Source: Mycobacteroides sp. CBMA 271 | Lineage (GTDB): Bacteria > Actinomycetota > Actinomycetes > Mycobacteriales > Mycobacteriaceae | Assembly: GCF_009729205.1 (NCBI RefSeq) | Contig: NZ_VTHB01000007.1 | Span: forward strand, 186,001 to 250,000 | Direction of reading: 5' to 3' | Length of the DNA stretch: 64,000 nucleotides | Shown here: positions 1-7,388 of the stretch, piece by piece | Position numbering within the stretch: the first letter of the stretch is position 1 | Layout: each line of letters begins with the position of its first letter | Translations under genes and position numbers: made by a program | Notes under the pieces: generated by a model | What the model saw: the letters and a program-made list of their open reading frames with translations, nothing else | Told to the model about the DNA's origin: nothing | Databases searched by the model: none

Positions 1-87
1 GACGACCGCGTCAGGGAGGCGCCGATGCAGCTCCTGCGCCAGCGTCGTCTTGCCCGCTCCGAAACCGCCGTTAAGCCAGATGATCAC
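1..87 (-). CDS. TmrB-like P-loop ATP-binding protein, 5' fragment
   Basis: Only the first 29 codons are in the window; the gene continues past the left edge. The translation opens with VIIWLNGGFGAGKTTLAQEL, a Walker A loop (GGFGAGKTT) placed directly at the N terminus. That arrangement is typical of the tunicamycin-resistance TmrB / small AAA kinase-like family. The start is taken as the GTG at 87 because family members begin Met-Ile-Ile-Trp; a TTG at 90 is the alternative. It is divergent from recQ across a 240-bp gap that holds a perfect 20-bp palindrome. TmrB-like proteins bind ATP and in Bacillus protect against tunicamycin; the substrate here cannot be inferred from so short a piece. Confidence 0.7.
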   Translation of the reverse strand, partial: MIIWLNGGFGAGKTTLAQELHRRLPDAVV

Positions 88-257
88 CAAACCAAGGTAT
101 CCGGCAGCCCGAGCTACTCACGCTGGTGGACGCTGGCCCATTGCAACTGCGCACACGCAATTAGAAGGAGCGTCCAGTAGGGTCCGCGTGCAGTCCCCCG
201 GAGGTCGTGGGCTGTGCTCGAATCACCATGCCGGTCACCTCTCGCCGTACCGGCTGT

Positions 258-277
258 CTCACCGACTAGTCGGTGAG
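258..277. promoter_or_regulatory. Perfect 20-bp palindrome, TetR-type operator candidate
   Basis: CTCACCGACTAGTCGGTGAG is a perfect inverted repeat with no spacer, 53 bp before the chosen recQ start and 170 bp from the divergent TmrB-like start. The ACCGACTAGTCGGT core resembles operators of TetR-family repressors (known pattern; assignment is inference). No regulator gene is adjacent inside the window. Confidence 0.6.
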
Positions 278-330
278 GTCAAGGCGAGCCGACCACGACA
301 GCAAGCAATCGAACGCGAGGGATGTGGACC

Positions 331-2439
331 ATGAGCCAACTGAGCGGGGCCCGGGCGGATCAGGCTCGCGAGGTGATAGAAGCGCTGGCCGGTCCCGGTG
401 CGATGCTGCGGGAAGATCAAGAGACCGCTGTGACAGCGCTATTGGAGCCTGCGGCCCGGGTGCTGGTGGTCCAAGCCACAGGTTGGGGCAAATCCGCGGT
501 GTACTGGGTCGCGACAGCGATCAGACGTGCCGAAGGCGCCGGACCGGCACTAATCGTCTCGCCGCTGCTCTCCCTGATGCGCGATCAGGTCGCCGCTGCC
601 GCCCGAGCAGGGCTGCGAGCCGCAACTCTCAACTCGTCCAACTTCGACGACTGGAGTCCGATCGAAGCGCGGCTCGTGGCTGGCGACATCGATGTGCTTC
701 TGGTGTCACCGGAACGGTTAGCTAACCCGTCGTTTGGCCGCAGGGTCCTTTCGGCACTCGAAGGCTCCATGGGGCTACTGGTCATAGACGAGGCGCACGC
801 GGTATCTGACTGGGGACACGATTTCCGTCCCGACTACCGCCGGGTGTCGGATGTGCTCACCCGGCTGAACCCGCAGACGCCGGTACTGGCCACCACCGCA
901 ACGGCAAACACGCGAGTCACCGATGACGTGGCCACCCAGCTTGGCGATGCCACGCTTGTTCTGCGCGGACCGCTAGCCCGTCGCTCGTTGCAACTCAATG
1001 TGCTGCCATCGATGTCGCCGCTGGCACGTTACGCCTGGGTCGCTCACCACTTGGATGAGTTACCGGGATCGGGCATCGTCTACGTGCTCACCGTGGCCGA
1101 TGCGCAACGCCTCGTGGACGGCATTCACGCCGTACACCCACAGGCAAAAGTCGCTGCGTACACCGGTCAACTCGATGCGGACACGCGAGCTCGGTTAGAG
1201 GACGCGCTACGTGAAAACCAGATCAAAGCTCTGATCGCCACCTCCGCCCTGGGGATGGGCTTCGACAAACCCGACCTCGGGTTCGTAATCCACGTTGGCT
1301 CGCCGCCGTCACCGGTCAGCTACTACCAACAGGTTGGCCGCGCTGGCCGTGCCATCGACCACGCAGCGGTGGTGCTGCTTCCATCGGAATCCGATGCCGG
1401 CATTTGGGACTACTTCACCACCGCATCGATTCCAGATCCCAAACAGATGGAGACAGTGCTCACCGCTCTCGCCGATGAGGCGCGCAACGGTGTGGCATCG
1501 ACATCGGTGAACGCGCTTGAGGCCAAAACAGGTATTCGACGCACACGAATCGAACTCATGGTCAAACAGCTCGCCGTCGACGGCGCAGCGGAGCGGGTCG
1601 ACGGCGGTTGGCAAGCCACTGGTAGCCCCTGGCGCTTCGATGCAGCGCACTATGACGGCATCATCGCCACGCGCCGCCGCGAGGCCAACATCATGAAGGC
1701 TTACACGCGGAGCGAACGCTGCCTCATGCAGTTGCTCACAGAATCGCTCGACGACCCCCAGGCAGCATCTTGTGGACGCTGCTCGGTCTGCCTCGGGCAG
1801 ACACCCGATGGGCTGGGCCTGCACGCGCCCGCCGAGTTAATGCAGAAGGTCGCCACCGCCCTGCGTACAAACTCCACGATGCTCGAAACGCGCAAGATGT
1901 GGCCCGGCGGAGAGTTCGGTGCTCGCGGCAAGATTCCAGCGGACCTGCTTGCCGAGACCGGTCGCGTACTGGTCCACGCCGACGCACCCGAATGGAGCGG
2001 GGTGATTACCGCTGCAGATGCAGGCGATCCCCAGGCGATCGAGGCGCTGACCCAGGCCGCAGTCTCCACCCTCGCCCGATGGCGCGACGAATGGGTCGCT
2101 CGTCCGGAGATCGCGGTATCGCTGCAGCTGACCGGTACGCCCAATCCGGTGCAGCCGGTGACCGACCAAATTGCAACGATCGGTCGTTTGCGGCAGGCGG
2201 CGATGCCGGTGGCTGCGGGTACGGCTCCCGACCGCAATTCATCCGGCGCGGCGGAGGCCGCCCACTGGCGTGACGCGATCGGCATGGACGACTCGCTCCG
2301 AGAAATGATCAAAGGCCGGTGTGTGCTGCTCGTGATCGACTCGACCTCCACCCGGTGGCCCGTCACCGTTGCGGCCGCTCATCTACGGAAAGCGGGTGCG
2401 CGAGCGGTGCTGCCCTTGCTCATTCACCACCCGGCCTGA
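331..2439 (+). CDS. recQ: RecQ-family ATP-dependent DNA helicase with C-terminal PRTase-like domain
   Basis: A 3'-5' superfamily 2 DNA helicase acting in repair and recombination. The N-terminal half has a Walker A-like ATGWGKS, the DEAH box (LVIDEAHAVSDWGHDFRPDY), the TTATAN motif III and the YYQQVGRAGR motif VI. It is followed by the RecQ zinc-binding cysteine cluster (CLMQLL...CGRCSVC) and a winged-helix-like stretch. The last 50 residues (LLVIDSTSTRW then TVAAAHLRKAGARAVLPLLI) look like the tail of a phosphoribosyltransferase whose PRPP loop (usually DDxxxTG) has decayed. The start at 331 is preferred over the in-frame ATG at 322 because GAGGG at 317-321 is correctly spaced only for 331. 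The product is 702 residues. A perfect palindrome lies upstream. Confidence 0.88.
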   Translation: MSQLSGARADQAREVIEALAGPGAMLREDQETAVTALLEPAARVLVVQATGWGKSAVYWVATAIRRAEGAGPALIVSPLLSLMRDQVAAAARAGLRAATLNSSNFDDWSPIEARLVAGDIDVLLVSPERLANPSFGRRVLSALEGSMGLLVIDEAHAVSDWGHDFRPDYRRVSDVLTRLNPQTPVLATTATANTRVTDDVATQLGDATLVLRGPLARRSLQLNVLPSMSPLARYAWVAHHLDELPGSGIVYVLTVADAQRLVDGIHAVHPQAKVAAYTGQLDADTRARLEDALRENQIKALIATSALGMGFDKPDLGFVIHVGSPPSPVSYYQQVGRAGRAIDHAAVVLLPSESDAGIWDYFTTASIPDPKQMETVLTALADEARNGVASTSVNALEAKTGIRRTRIELMVKQLAVDGAAERVDGGWQATGSPWRFDAAHYDGIIATRRREANIMKAYTRSERCLMQLLTESLDDPQAASCGRCSVCLGQTPDGLGLHAPAELMQKVATALRTNSTMLETRKMWPGGEFGARGKIPADLLAETGRVLVHADAPEWSGVITAADAGDPQAIEALTQAAVSTLARWRDEWVARPEIAVSLQLTGTPNPVQPVTDQIATIGRLRQAAMPVAAGTAPDRNSSGAAEAAHWRDAIGMDDSLREMIKGRCVLLVIDSTSTRWPVTVAAAHLRKAGARAVLPLLIHHPA

Positions 2440-2719
2440 TGCGACCCAGCAACACTTATTGAGCATGTAGATACAGTGGGCCTCTCGATCGAACTGAGAC
2501 CCCAATTACTTTCAGCCAAAGACCAATTCGCCCTCAACAGCGCAGGGTCCCGTAAGCCAGCCGGACGGATTGAGGCGGCCAGCCCCGGTCAATACTCTCG
2601 CGTCGTCAATGTGTCGTGCGCGCCACAAACCGTTGTATATCAACCGGTCTACTGAAAGGCTTTGGTGGGCCAATGAATAGGCCGGGCAGTGTCAACAAGA
2701 AGGAGAGCACGAACTAATC

Positions 2720-3766
2720 ATGGCCTCGATTCCGGTCTCGGCAAGAAACTTGTTCGCCATCACTCTCGGCGACGGTGTGCACCCACCCAGGCCGACCAGC
2801 CATGAGGTGCTGTTCGACGAGCCGCATCGCCAATTGCGCCGTTACGGCACTGACGATCCGCGTGAGTCCAGCACTGTCCCAGTCCTCTTGGTTCCGCCGC
2901 TGGCAGCCTCGGCGACATGCTATGACCTCGCACCGGGTCAGTCACTGGTCGCGCACCTACTCGAGGAGGGCCGTACGCCCTATGTCGTCGACTACGGTGA
3001 AATCGGCTGGGCAGATAGGCATCTGGGCCTGGAGGCCTTCTTCGCCGACATCATTCCGCAGGCCATCGAGCGGGTACTCATCGATTCCGGCAAAGCGCAG
3101 CTCGACCTGATTGGGTGGAGCCTGGGCGGCACCCTGAGCCTCTTGACCGCCGCGGCCGACCGCGGATTACCGATCCGCTCGATCGCCGCGATCGGCACCC
3201 CGTTGGACTACGGACAAATCCCGGGATATCCCGAAGCCCGCCGAATCACCAAGCCCACCAATGGCTATGCCGTCACCACGGTGCTGCGGGCCTTGGGCGG
3301 CATTCCCGCTCCGGTGGTGCAGGCCGCCTACCGCGCCACCTCGTGGAACCGCGAAATCAAGCGCCCCTGGTTCCTCCTGAACAATCTGGACAACACCGAA
3401 GCCTTGGCCAAGGCTGAGGTGATCGACCGGTTTCAGGATGCCTTCCCCGGTTATCCGGGACGGGCGGTATCGCAGATGTGGGGCCGATTTATCTATCACG
3501 ATGAGATCGCCTCTGGCGTGGTCAATGTGGCCGGCTACGGCCTCGATCTGACTGCCCTGACACTGCCGATCCAGCTGTTCGGCAGCCACCGTGATGCCAT
3601 CGCGCCGTGGCAGTGTGTTCACAACGGCGTGGCGATGCTCAAGTCGGCGGACGTCCGGTTCACCACGGTGGAGGCGAGCCACCTCGGGCTAGTGGCACTG
3701 GCCGCAGGTGTAAACGAGACGTGGCCGGCAATCGATGACTTCTTGGCCGAGTTGGACGGGCGCTAG
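2720..3766 (+). CDS. PhaC-like alpha/beta hydrolase
   Basis: A 348-residue alpha/beta-hydrolase-fold protein of the polyhydroxyalkanoate synthase-like group (VVDYGEIGW, LDLIGWSLGGTLSL). The nucleophile elbow is GWSLGG with Ser134. True PHA synthases carry Cys here, so a hydrolase or esterase role is more likely than polymer synthesis. Candidate acid and base are the Asp in SHRDAIAPW and the His in ASHLGLVA near the C terminus. A good ribosome site (AAGGAG) lies about 15 bp before the ATG. The gene is alone between recQ and the tRNA cluster, with a 280-bp upstream gap that holds no other gene I can support. Substrate unknown. Confidence 0.75.
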   Translation: MASIPVSARNLFAITLGDGVHPPRPTSHEVLFDEPHRQLRRYGTDDPRESSTVPVLLVPPLAASATCYDLAPGQSLVAHLLEEGRTPYVVDYGEIGWADRHLGLEAFFADIIPQAIERVLIDSGKAQLDLIGWSLGGTLSLLTAAADRGLPIRSIAAIGTPLDYGQIPGYPEARRITKPTNGYAVTTVLRALGGIPAPVVQAAYRATSWNREIKRPWFLLNNLDNTEALAKAEVIDRFQDAFPGYPGRAVSQMWGRFIYHDEIASGVVNVAGYGLDLTALTLPIQLFGSHRDAIAPWQCVHNGVAMLKSADVRFTTVEASHLGLVALAAGVNETWPAIDDFLAELDGR

Positions 3767-3828
3767 AGCTAGGCAACATCCATACGACTCTTCATCTGCT
3801 CCCAGGATGGCCTCTGAAGACGATGCTC

Positions 3829-3843
3829 TGACGCTTAGCGTCA
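3829..3843. repeat. 15-bp palindrome in the gap before the tRNA genes
   Basis: TGACGCTTAGCGTCA consists of 7-bp perfect arms around a central T. It lies in the 296-bp stretch between the hydrolase and the tRNA-Val gene. It has no T-tract, so it is not a typical intrinsic terminator. It could be an operator or a weak hairpin. Nothing else of note is seen in the gap apart from a short GGGTCA direct repeat near 3976-3993. Confidence 0.35.
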
Positions 3844-4062
3844 ATCCGCCCTAGCATCCCGGAGTACCGGGTTGGACGTACTCACTTCTCGCGAGTCCGG
3901 GGGCGTGACTTGTCAGCTGCGTCACGTCATTTGATCGCTAAGCGCTGCCAACCAGGCCGGATGGATAGTCCGGTTTGGGTCAGATCTGGGTCAAATTCTC
4001 AATCGGCACTTAGTTGGCACGGCGTATGGCAAACCAGAAAAACTCTTCTGCCTGCAACTTTA

Positions 4063-4137
4063 TGGTGGTCCCGGCTGGGTTCGAACCAGCGACCCCTCGC
4101 GTGTGAGGCGAGTGCTCTTCCGCTGAGCTACGAGACC
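4063..4137 (-). tRNA. tRNA-Val (CAC)
   Basis: Read on the minus strand, a complete cloverleaf of 75 nt including an encoded CCA. The acceptor GGTCTCG pairs with CGGGACC, with one G-U pair. The D arm contains TAGCTCAGCGG, and the anticodon stem CTCGC/GCGAG encloses CTCACAC with anticodon CAC. The T arm has GGTTCGAACC. It is transcribed away from the other three tRNA genes, which start 168 bp to the right on the plus strand. Confidence 0.96.
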
Positions 4138-4305
4138 GCATGATGATCGGTGATGGCTGATCAATCGAGGTGAAAGGCTAGCACGAGGTGCCGGAAAGAC
4201 CGCAGTCCGGCAGCCGACGGGCCGCTCACGCAAGGGATTTGTGATTAAACCTCCCGTTCGACTACTGTTTCACTTCGCACCGGGTGACGATCTCATCCGT
4301 TGCGC

Positions 4306-4378
4306 GCGGATGTAGCGCAGTTGGTAGCGCACAACCTTGCCAAGGTTGGGGTCGCGGGTTCGAATCCCGTCATCCGCT
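4306..4378 (+). tRNA. tRNA-Gly (GCC)
   Basis: Complete cloverleaf. The acceptor GCGGATG pairs with CATCCGC, the anticodon stem CAACC/GGTTG encloses TTGCCAA (anticodon GCC), and the T loop is GGTTCGAATCC. CCA is not encoded. First gene of a Gly-Cys-Val cluster. Confidence 0.96.
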
Positions 4379-4402
4379 CGAAGGTGGACAAGCATCCCCT
4401 GT

Positions 4403-4473
4403 GGTGGAGTGGCCGAGTGGTGAGGCAACGGCCTGCAAAGCCGTGCACACGGGTTCGATTCCCGTCTCCACCT
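4403..4473 (+). tRNA. tRNA-Cys (GCA)
   Basis: Complete 71-nt cloverleaf. The acceptor GGTGGAG pairs with CTCCACC, the anticodon stem ACGGC/GCCGT encloses CTGCAAA (anticodon GCA), and the discriminator is U as expected for tRNA-Cys. CCA is not encoded. It lies 24 bp after tRNA-Gly. Confidence 0.96.
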
Positions 4474-4486
4474 CGTTTCAAGACAG

Positions 4487-4561
4487 GCGCGATTAGCTCA
4501 GCGGGAGAGCGCTTCCCTGACACGGAAGAGGTCACTGGTTCAATCCCAGTATCGCGCACCA
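4487..4561 (+). tRNA. tRNA-Val (GAC)
   Basis: Complete cloverleaf with encoded CCA. The acceptor GCGCGAT pairs with ATCGCGC, and the anticodon stem CTTCC/GGAAG encloses CTGACAC (anticodon GAC). It lies 13 bp after tRNA-Cys. With the divergent Val-CAC gene, two valine isoacceptors sit within 500 bp. Confidence 0.96.
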
Positions 4562-4695
4562 GCATAACCGCAGATAGTTGATGGTTTTCCACCCTGGAAT
4601 CGGGGCGCATCGGCCAGGTATGGGCTAACAATCGGCAAGCTGACAACGCCGACAGGACTTAGCCCGCTTCCCCAATCCAGGCATTGACCGTCAGA

Positions 4696-5553
4696 TCAGA
4701 CGACGCGCGAGCCCCTGTCCGTGAGGGCTGAATTCAATTCAGGACGCATATCGGCGAGGTAAGGGTTGGCGCGCTGCGCTAAGCGCACGACCTCCGTGTC
4801 GACCTCGGCGATGATCGTGCCGGTCCCCGATTCGATGCGGTCGAGCACATCCCCGTCGGGACCGACGATGCTGCTCCGACCAACGTAGGTCGTCGCGTTC
4901 TCGACACCGTCGTGGTTGATGTAGGCCAGATAGATCTGGTTCTCCCAGGCGCGGGCCCGAATCACGACATCGGCGACGAACTCGAAGGGTGCCATCTGTG
5001 CCGTCGGCACCGCGAGCAGGTGCGCACCCGCGAGGGCACTCATCCGGGCATTCTCGGGAAACTCGACGTCGTAACAAATCATCACGCCGATGTTGACGCC
5101 GCGATACTGCACCACGGTCACTGGTTGGCTTCCCGCCGTGAAGTACGCACGATCGATCTCGCCGAACAGGTGTGTCTTTTGGTGGCGACCGCGCACGGCG
5201 CCTCGCTCGTCGATGAAGACAGCGTTGTTGTACAGCGCTCCCGCAGTAGCACTTTCGGCCAGACCCACGATAATGGCGATCTTGTTCTGTTCGGCGATTG
5301 AGCGCACCGCGTCAAGATGATCGGTACTCACCAGTTCCGGTAAACGATCCCCGATGTCGTATCCGGTCACGAACAGCTCTGGCGTGATGAGTAGATCTGC
5401 TTGTCCGGCTAGCCTTTTTGCGACCTTATCGAGTTCGGCAAGGTTCGCGTCCGGGTTCGCGGGGTTCCCGGCCGACTGCAGGCCCGCGACTCTCAGTTTC
5501 GTGGAAATCGACAAACCTCCGGCCGTGACGACGTTCTTATCACTCTGCGGCAT
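4696..5553 (-). CDS. Carbon-nitrogen hydrolase (nitrilase superfamily)
   Basis: A 285-residue cytosolic amidohydrolase of the nitrilase superfamily. The catalytic triad is visible in order: Glu59 in TPELFVTGY, Lys126 in HQKTHLF and Cys160 in VMICYDVEFPE. It resembles omega-amidase and carbamoylase-like members that hydrolyse amides or N-carbamoyl groups rather than nitriles. It is the last gene of the leftward operon that begins with 8-oxoguanine deaminase, 9 bp after the BKACE gene. A role on a carbamoyl or amide intermediate of purine breakdown is therefore plausible, but this is inference from position. The residues before the core (about 1-20) are poorly conserved-looking, so a slightly later start is possible. 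Confidence 0.82.
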   Translation of the reverse strand: MPQSDKNVVTAGGLSISTKLRVAGLQSAGNPANPDANLAELDKVAKRLAGQADLLITPELFVTGYDIGDRLPELVSTDHLDAVRSIAEQNKIAIIVGLAESATAGALYNNAVFIDERGAVRGRHQKTHLFGEIDRAYFTAGSQPVTVVQYRGVNIGVMICYDVEFPENARMSALAGAHLLAVPTAQMAPFEFVADVVIRARAWENQIYLAYINHDGVENATTYVGRSSIVGPDGDVLDRIESGTGTIIAEVDTEVVRLAQRANPYLADMRPELNSALTDRGSRVV

Positions 5554-5562
5554 ACGGGGCTC

Positions 5563-6306
5563 TCACGCATCCGAAGCTCCTAAAATTGCGGCGCGCATCC
5601 GGCCACTCCCAGCGGTCACGAGTTCGGCATTGCTTGCGGCGAGCGATCCATCCGGCAGACGCAATGTGTCCTCAAGGCCTATCCGTGCGGCCACACCGCG
5701 CGCCGCCGCGAGGTCGAGCATGGGCCATGCTGACGAGTCCTCACCGTGCAGCAGCACATCTGCAGCACCGGCCACCCGAACCTGTGTCAGCATCCGCACT
5801 GCCTGCTGTTCGACCTCGGTGCCGGCGACGCCGCCCTGCAGCTCCAGCAGGACGCGGAAACAATCCCTACGCAGCGGCGAGCTCGACCACGCCAGCGCGG
5901 ACGTCTCGTTCCATAACCCCGCTTCCACGCCGATGCCGCGGTTCAGCAGGGCCTCGGCGACCTCGGCCGCGCCCTCCTCATGCCAATTCACCGACGCGAA
6001 GTCCGGCAGCTCGGCCCAGGAGTTGATGGCCGCGCAGCGCGCTGCCGGGTCAGGCATCGCCCAGGCGCCCGTGGTAACACCCACCGGAAGGCCCGGGCAC
6101 CGCGCACGGATGGTCGCAATCACCGGATCGACAGCACTCGCCAGTAGCGAGTCGAACCCCTTGGTGTCCTTGGCATGAACATGGATGGCCGTTGCCCCCG
6201 CGCCGCGGCACGCCGCGACATCCGCTGCGATCTCCCTGGGCGTGTACGGGATCGCGGGGTGCTGATCCCTGCGCCGCGCGCCGTTCACGCATACCTTCAG
6301 ATACAT
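5563..6306 (-). CDS. BKACE-family (DUF849) beta-keto acid cleavage-like enzyme
   Basis: A 247-residue TIM-barrel protein of the DUF849/BKACE family. The N terminus (MYLKVCVNGARR) and the zinc-binding HxH in TAIHVHAKDTKG match that family. Characterised members cleave a beta-keto acid with acetyl-CoA. It is somewhat shorter than usual members (roughly 270-310 residues). It is 8 bp downstream of xdhC and 9 bp upstream of the C-N hydrolase, inside the xanthine dehydrogenase operon. The substrate is unknown, and no beta-keto acid is expected on the classical urate pathway, which makes its presence notable. Confidence 0.75.
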   Translation of the reverse strand: MYLKVCVNGARRRDQHPAIPYTPREIAADVAACRGAGATAIHVHAKDTKGFDSLLASAVDPVIATIRARCPGLPVGVTTGAWAMPDPAARCAAINSWAELPDFASVNWHEEGAAEVAEALLNRGIGVEAGLWNETSALAWSSSPLRRDCFRVLLELQGGVAGTEVEQQAVRMLTQVRVAGAADVLLHGEDSSAWPMLDLAAARGVAARIGLEDTLRLPDGSLAASNAELVTAGSGRMRAAILGASDA

Positions 6307-6314
6307 CGTCCGCC

Positions 6315-7388
6315 CTACCGGTGGATCGGCCCGTCGGTGTCGCTCAACGCACGCCCGGAGCCTCCCGATGTCTCGGCAATGATCTGCGCGGCAATGGATA
6401 TGGCGGTCTCTTCGGGGGTACGGGCATTGAGGTCCAGGCCCAGTGGGCTGCGCAGCCGCCGCAGTTGATCCTCGGTGAGGCCCTGCTCGCGCAGCCGCTC
6501 CACCCGGTCGGTATGCGTGCGCCGCGAGCCCAATGCGCCGACAAACGCCACCGGACCAACGGTCAGCGCCGCCGCCAGCATCGGCACGTCGAACTTCGGG
6601 TCATGGGTCAGCACGCACACCACGGTGCGCGCGTCGACGCGCCCGACCTCCGCCTCGCCACGTAGGTACCGGTGCGGCCAGTCGACCACCACCTCCTGCG
6701 CGTGCGGGAACTGCGCCGGGGTCGCGAACACCTCGCGGGCATCGACCACCGTCACTCGATAGCCGAGCTGACTACCGGTGCGGCTCAAGGCCCGTACAAA
6801 GGCGTTGGCCCCTGCCAGGATCATCCGGGGCGGCGCGGCGAATGCCTGTACGAACACCCGGGGCAAGGCGGATTGGTCGGGCTCGCAGCGGTCCGCTCCC
6901 GCCACCGCGCTGCGCCCGGCACGCACCAGGGCCGCGATATCGCCGTCGATCAGCGGCCACGGGACCGGCTCGCCCGGGCTCACCAGCGCCCAGTCGGGAG
7001 CTCCCGACAGCGTGCTCACCAACGCCATCGGCCGCCCTGACTGCACCAAGTCATGCAACCGGAGCAGCAGCGGCAATCGTTCGGCGCCAACGCATTCGGT
7101 GACGACCTCGATCTCGCCACCGCAGGTGAGACCGGGCGCGATCCCGTCGTCGATACCGAACCGCTCGCTCACACTTAGGCCCGTCTCCAGCACTTCGCGC
7201 GCGGTTTCGATGACCGCGGCCTCCACGCAGCCACCTGACAGTGACCCGATGACGGCGCCGTCGCCGGTCACGATCATGGCCGCGCCCGGCTCGCGCGGCG
7301 CCGCGCCGCTGACCTCCACGACGCGAGCCAGTGCGACCGCGTCACCGCTTTCGAGTAAGGCAAGCATGTCACCGAGCACATCCCTCAT
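6315..7388 (-). CDS. xdhC: XdhC/CoxI-family molybdenum cofactor insertion protein
   Basis: A 357-residue accessory protein that binds the molybdenum cofactor and delivers the sulfurated form to xanthine dehydrogenase. The N-terminal XdhC/CoxI domain shows the SGGCVEAAV motif, followed by a Rossmann-like C-terminal half (RMILAGANAFVRAL) and a conserved tail (GLDLNARTPEETAISIAAQI). Its ATG overlaps the stop of the fused XDH subunit as ATGA (7385-7388), so translation is probably coupled. This supports its being the maturation factor for the upstream enzyme. Confidence 0.9.
   Translation of the reverse strand: MRDVLGDMLALLESGDAVALARVVEVSGAAPREPGAAMIVTGDGAVIGSLSGGCVEAAVIETAREVLETGLSVSERFGIDDGIAPGLTCGGEIEVVTECVGAERLPLLLRLHDLVQSGRPMALVSTLSGAPDWALVSPGEPVPWPLIDGDIAALVRAGRSAVAGADRCEPDQSALPRVFVQAFAAPPRMILAGANAFVRALSRTGSQLGYRVTVVDAREVFATPAQFPHAQEVVVDWPHRYLRGEAEVGRVDARTVVCVLTHDPKFDVPMLAAALTVGPVAFVGALGSRRTHTDRVERLREQGLTEDQLRRLRSPLGLDLNARTPEETAISIAAQIIAETSGGSGRALSDTDGPIHR

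Noticed and set aside
2615..2660. Imperfect inverted repeat around CCGTTGTATATCAACCGG upstream of the PhaC-like gene
   Set aside because: The arms are out of register by one base; symmetry is too weak to call an operator.
2720..3766. Calling this a PHA synthase
   Set aside because: The nucleophile is Ser (GWSLGG), not the Cys required in PHA synthases.
3910..4143. Open frame across the minus-strand tRNA-Val gene
   Set aside because: It is the antisense of a tRNA plus flanking sequence, with no ribosome site and no protein-like composition.
4284..4646. Open frames on both strands over the Gly-Cys-Val tRNA cluster
   Set aside because: The translations are tRNA-derived peptides, as often mis-annotated; the three cloverleaves explain the sequence.
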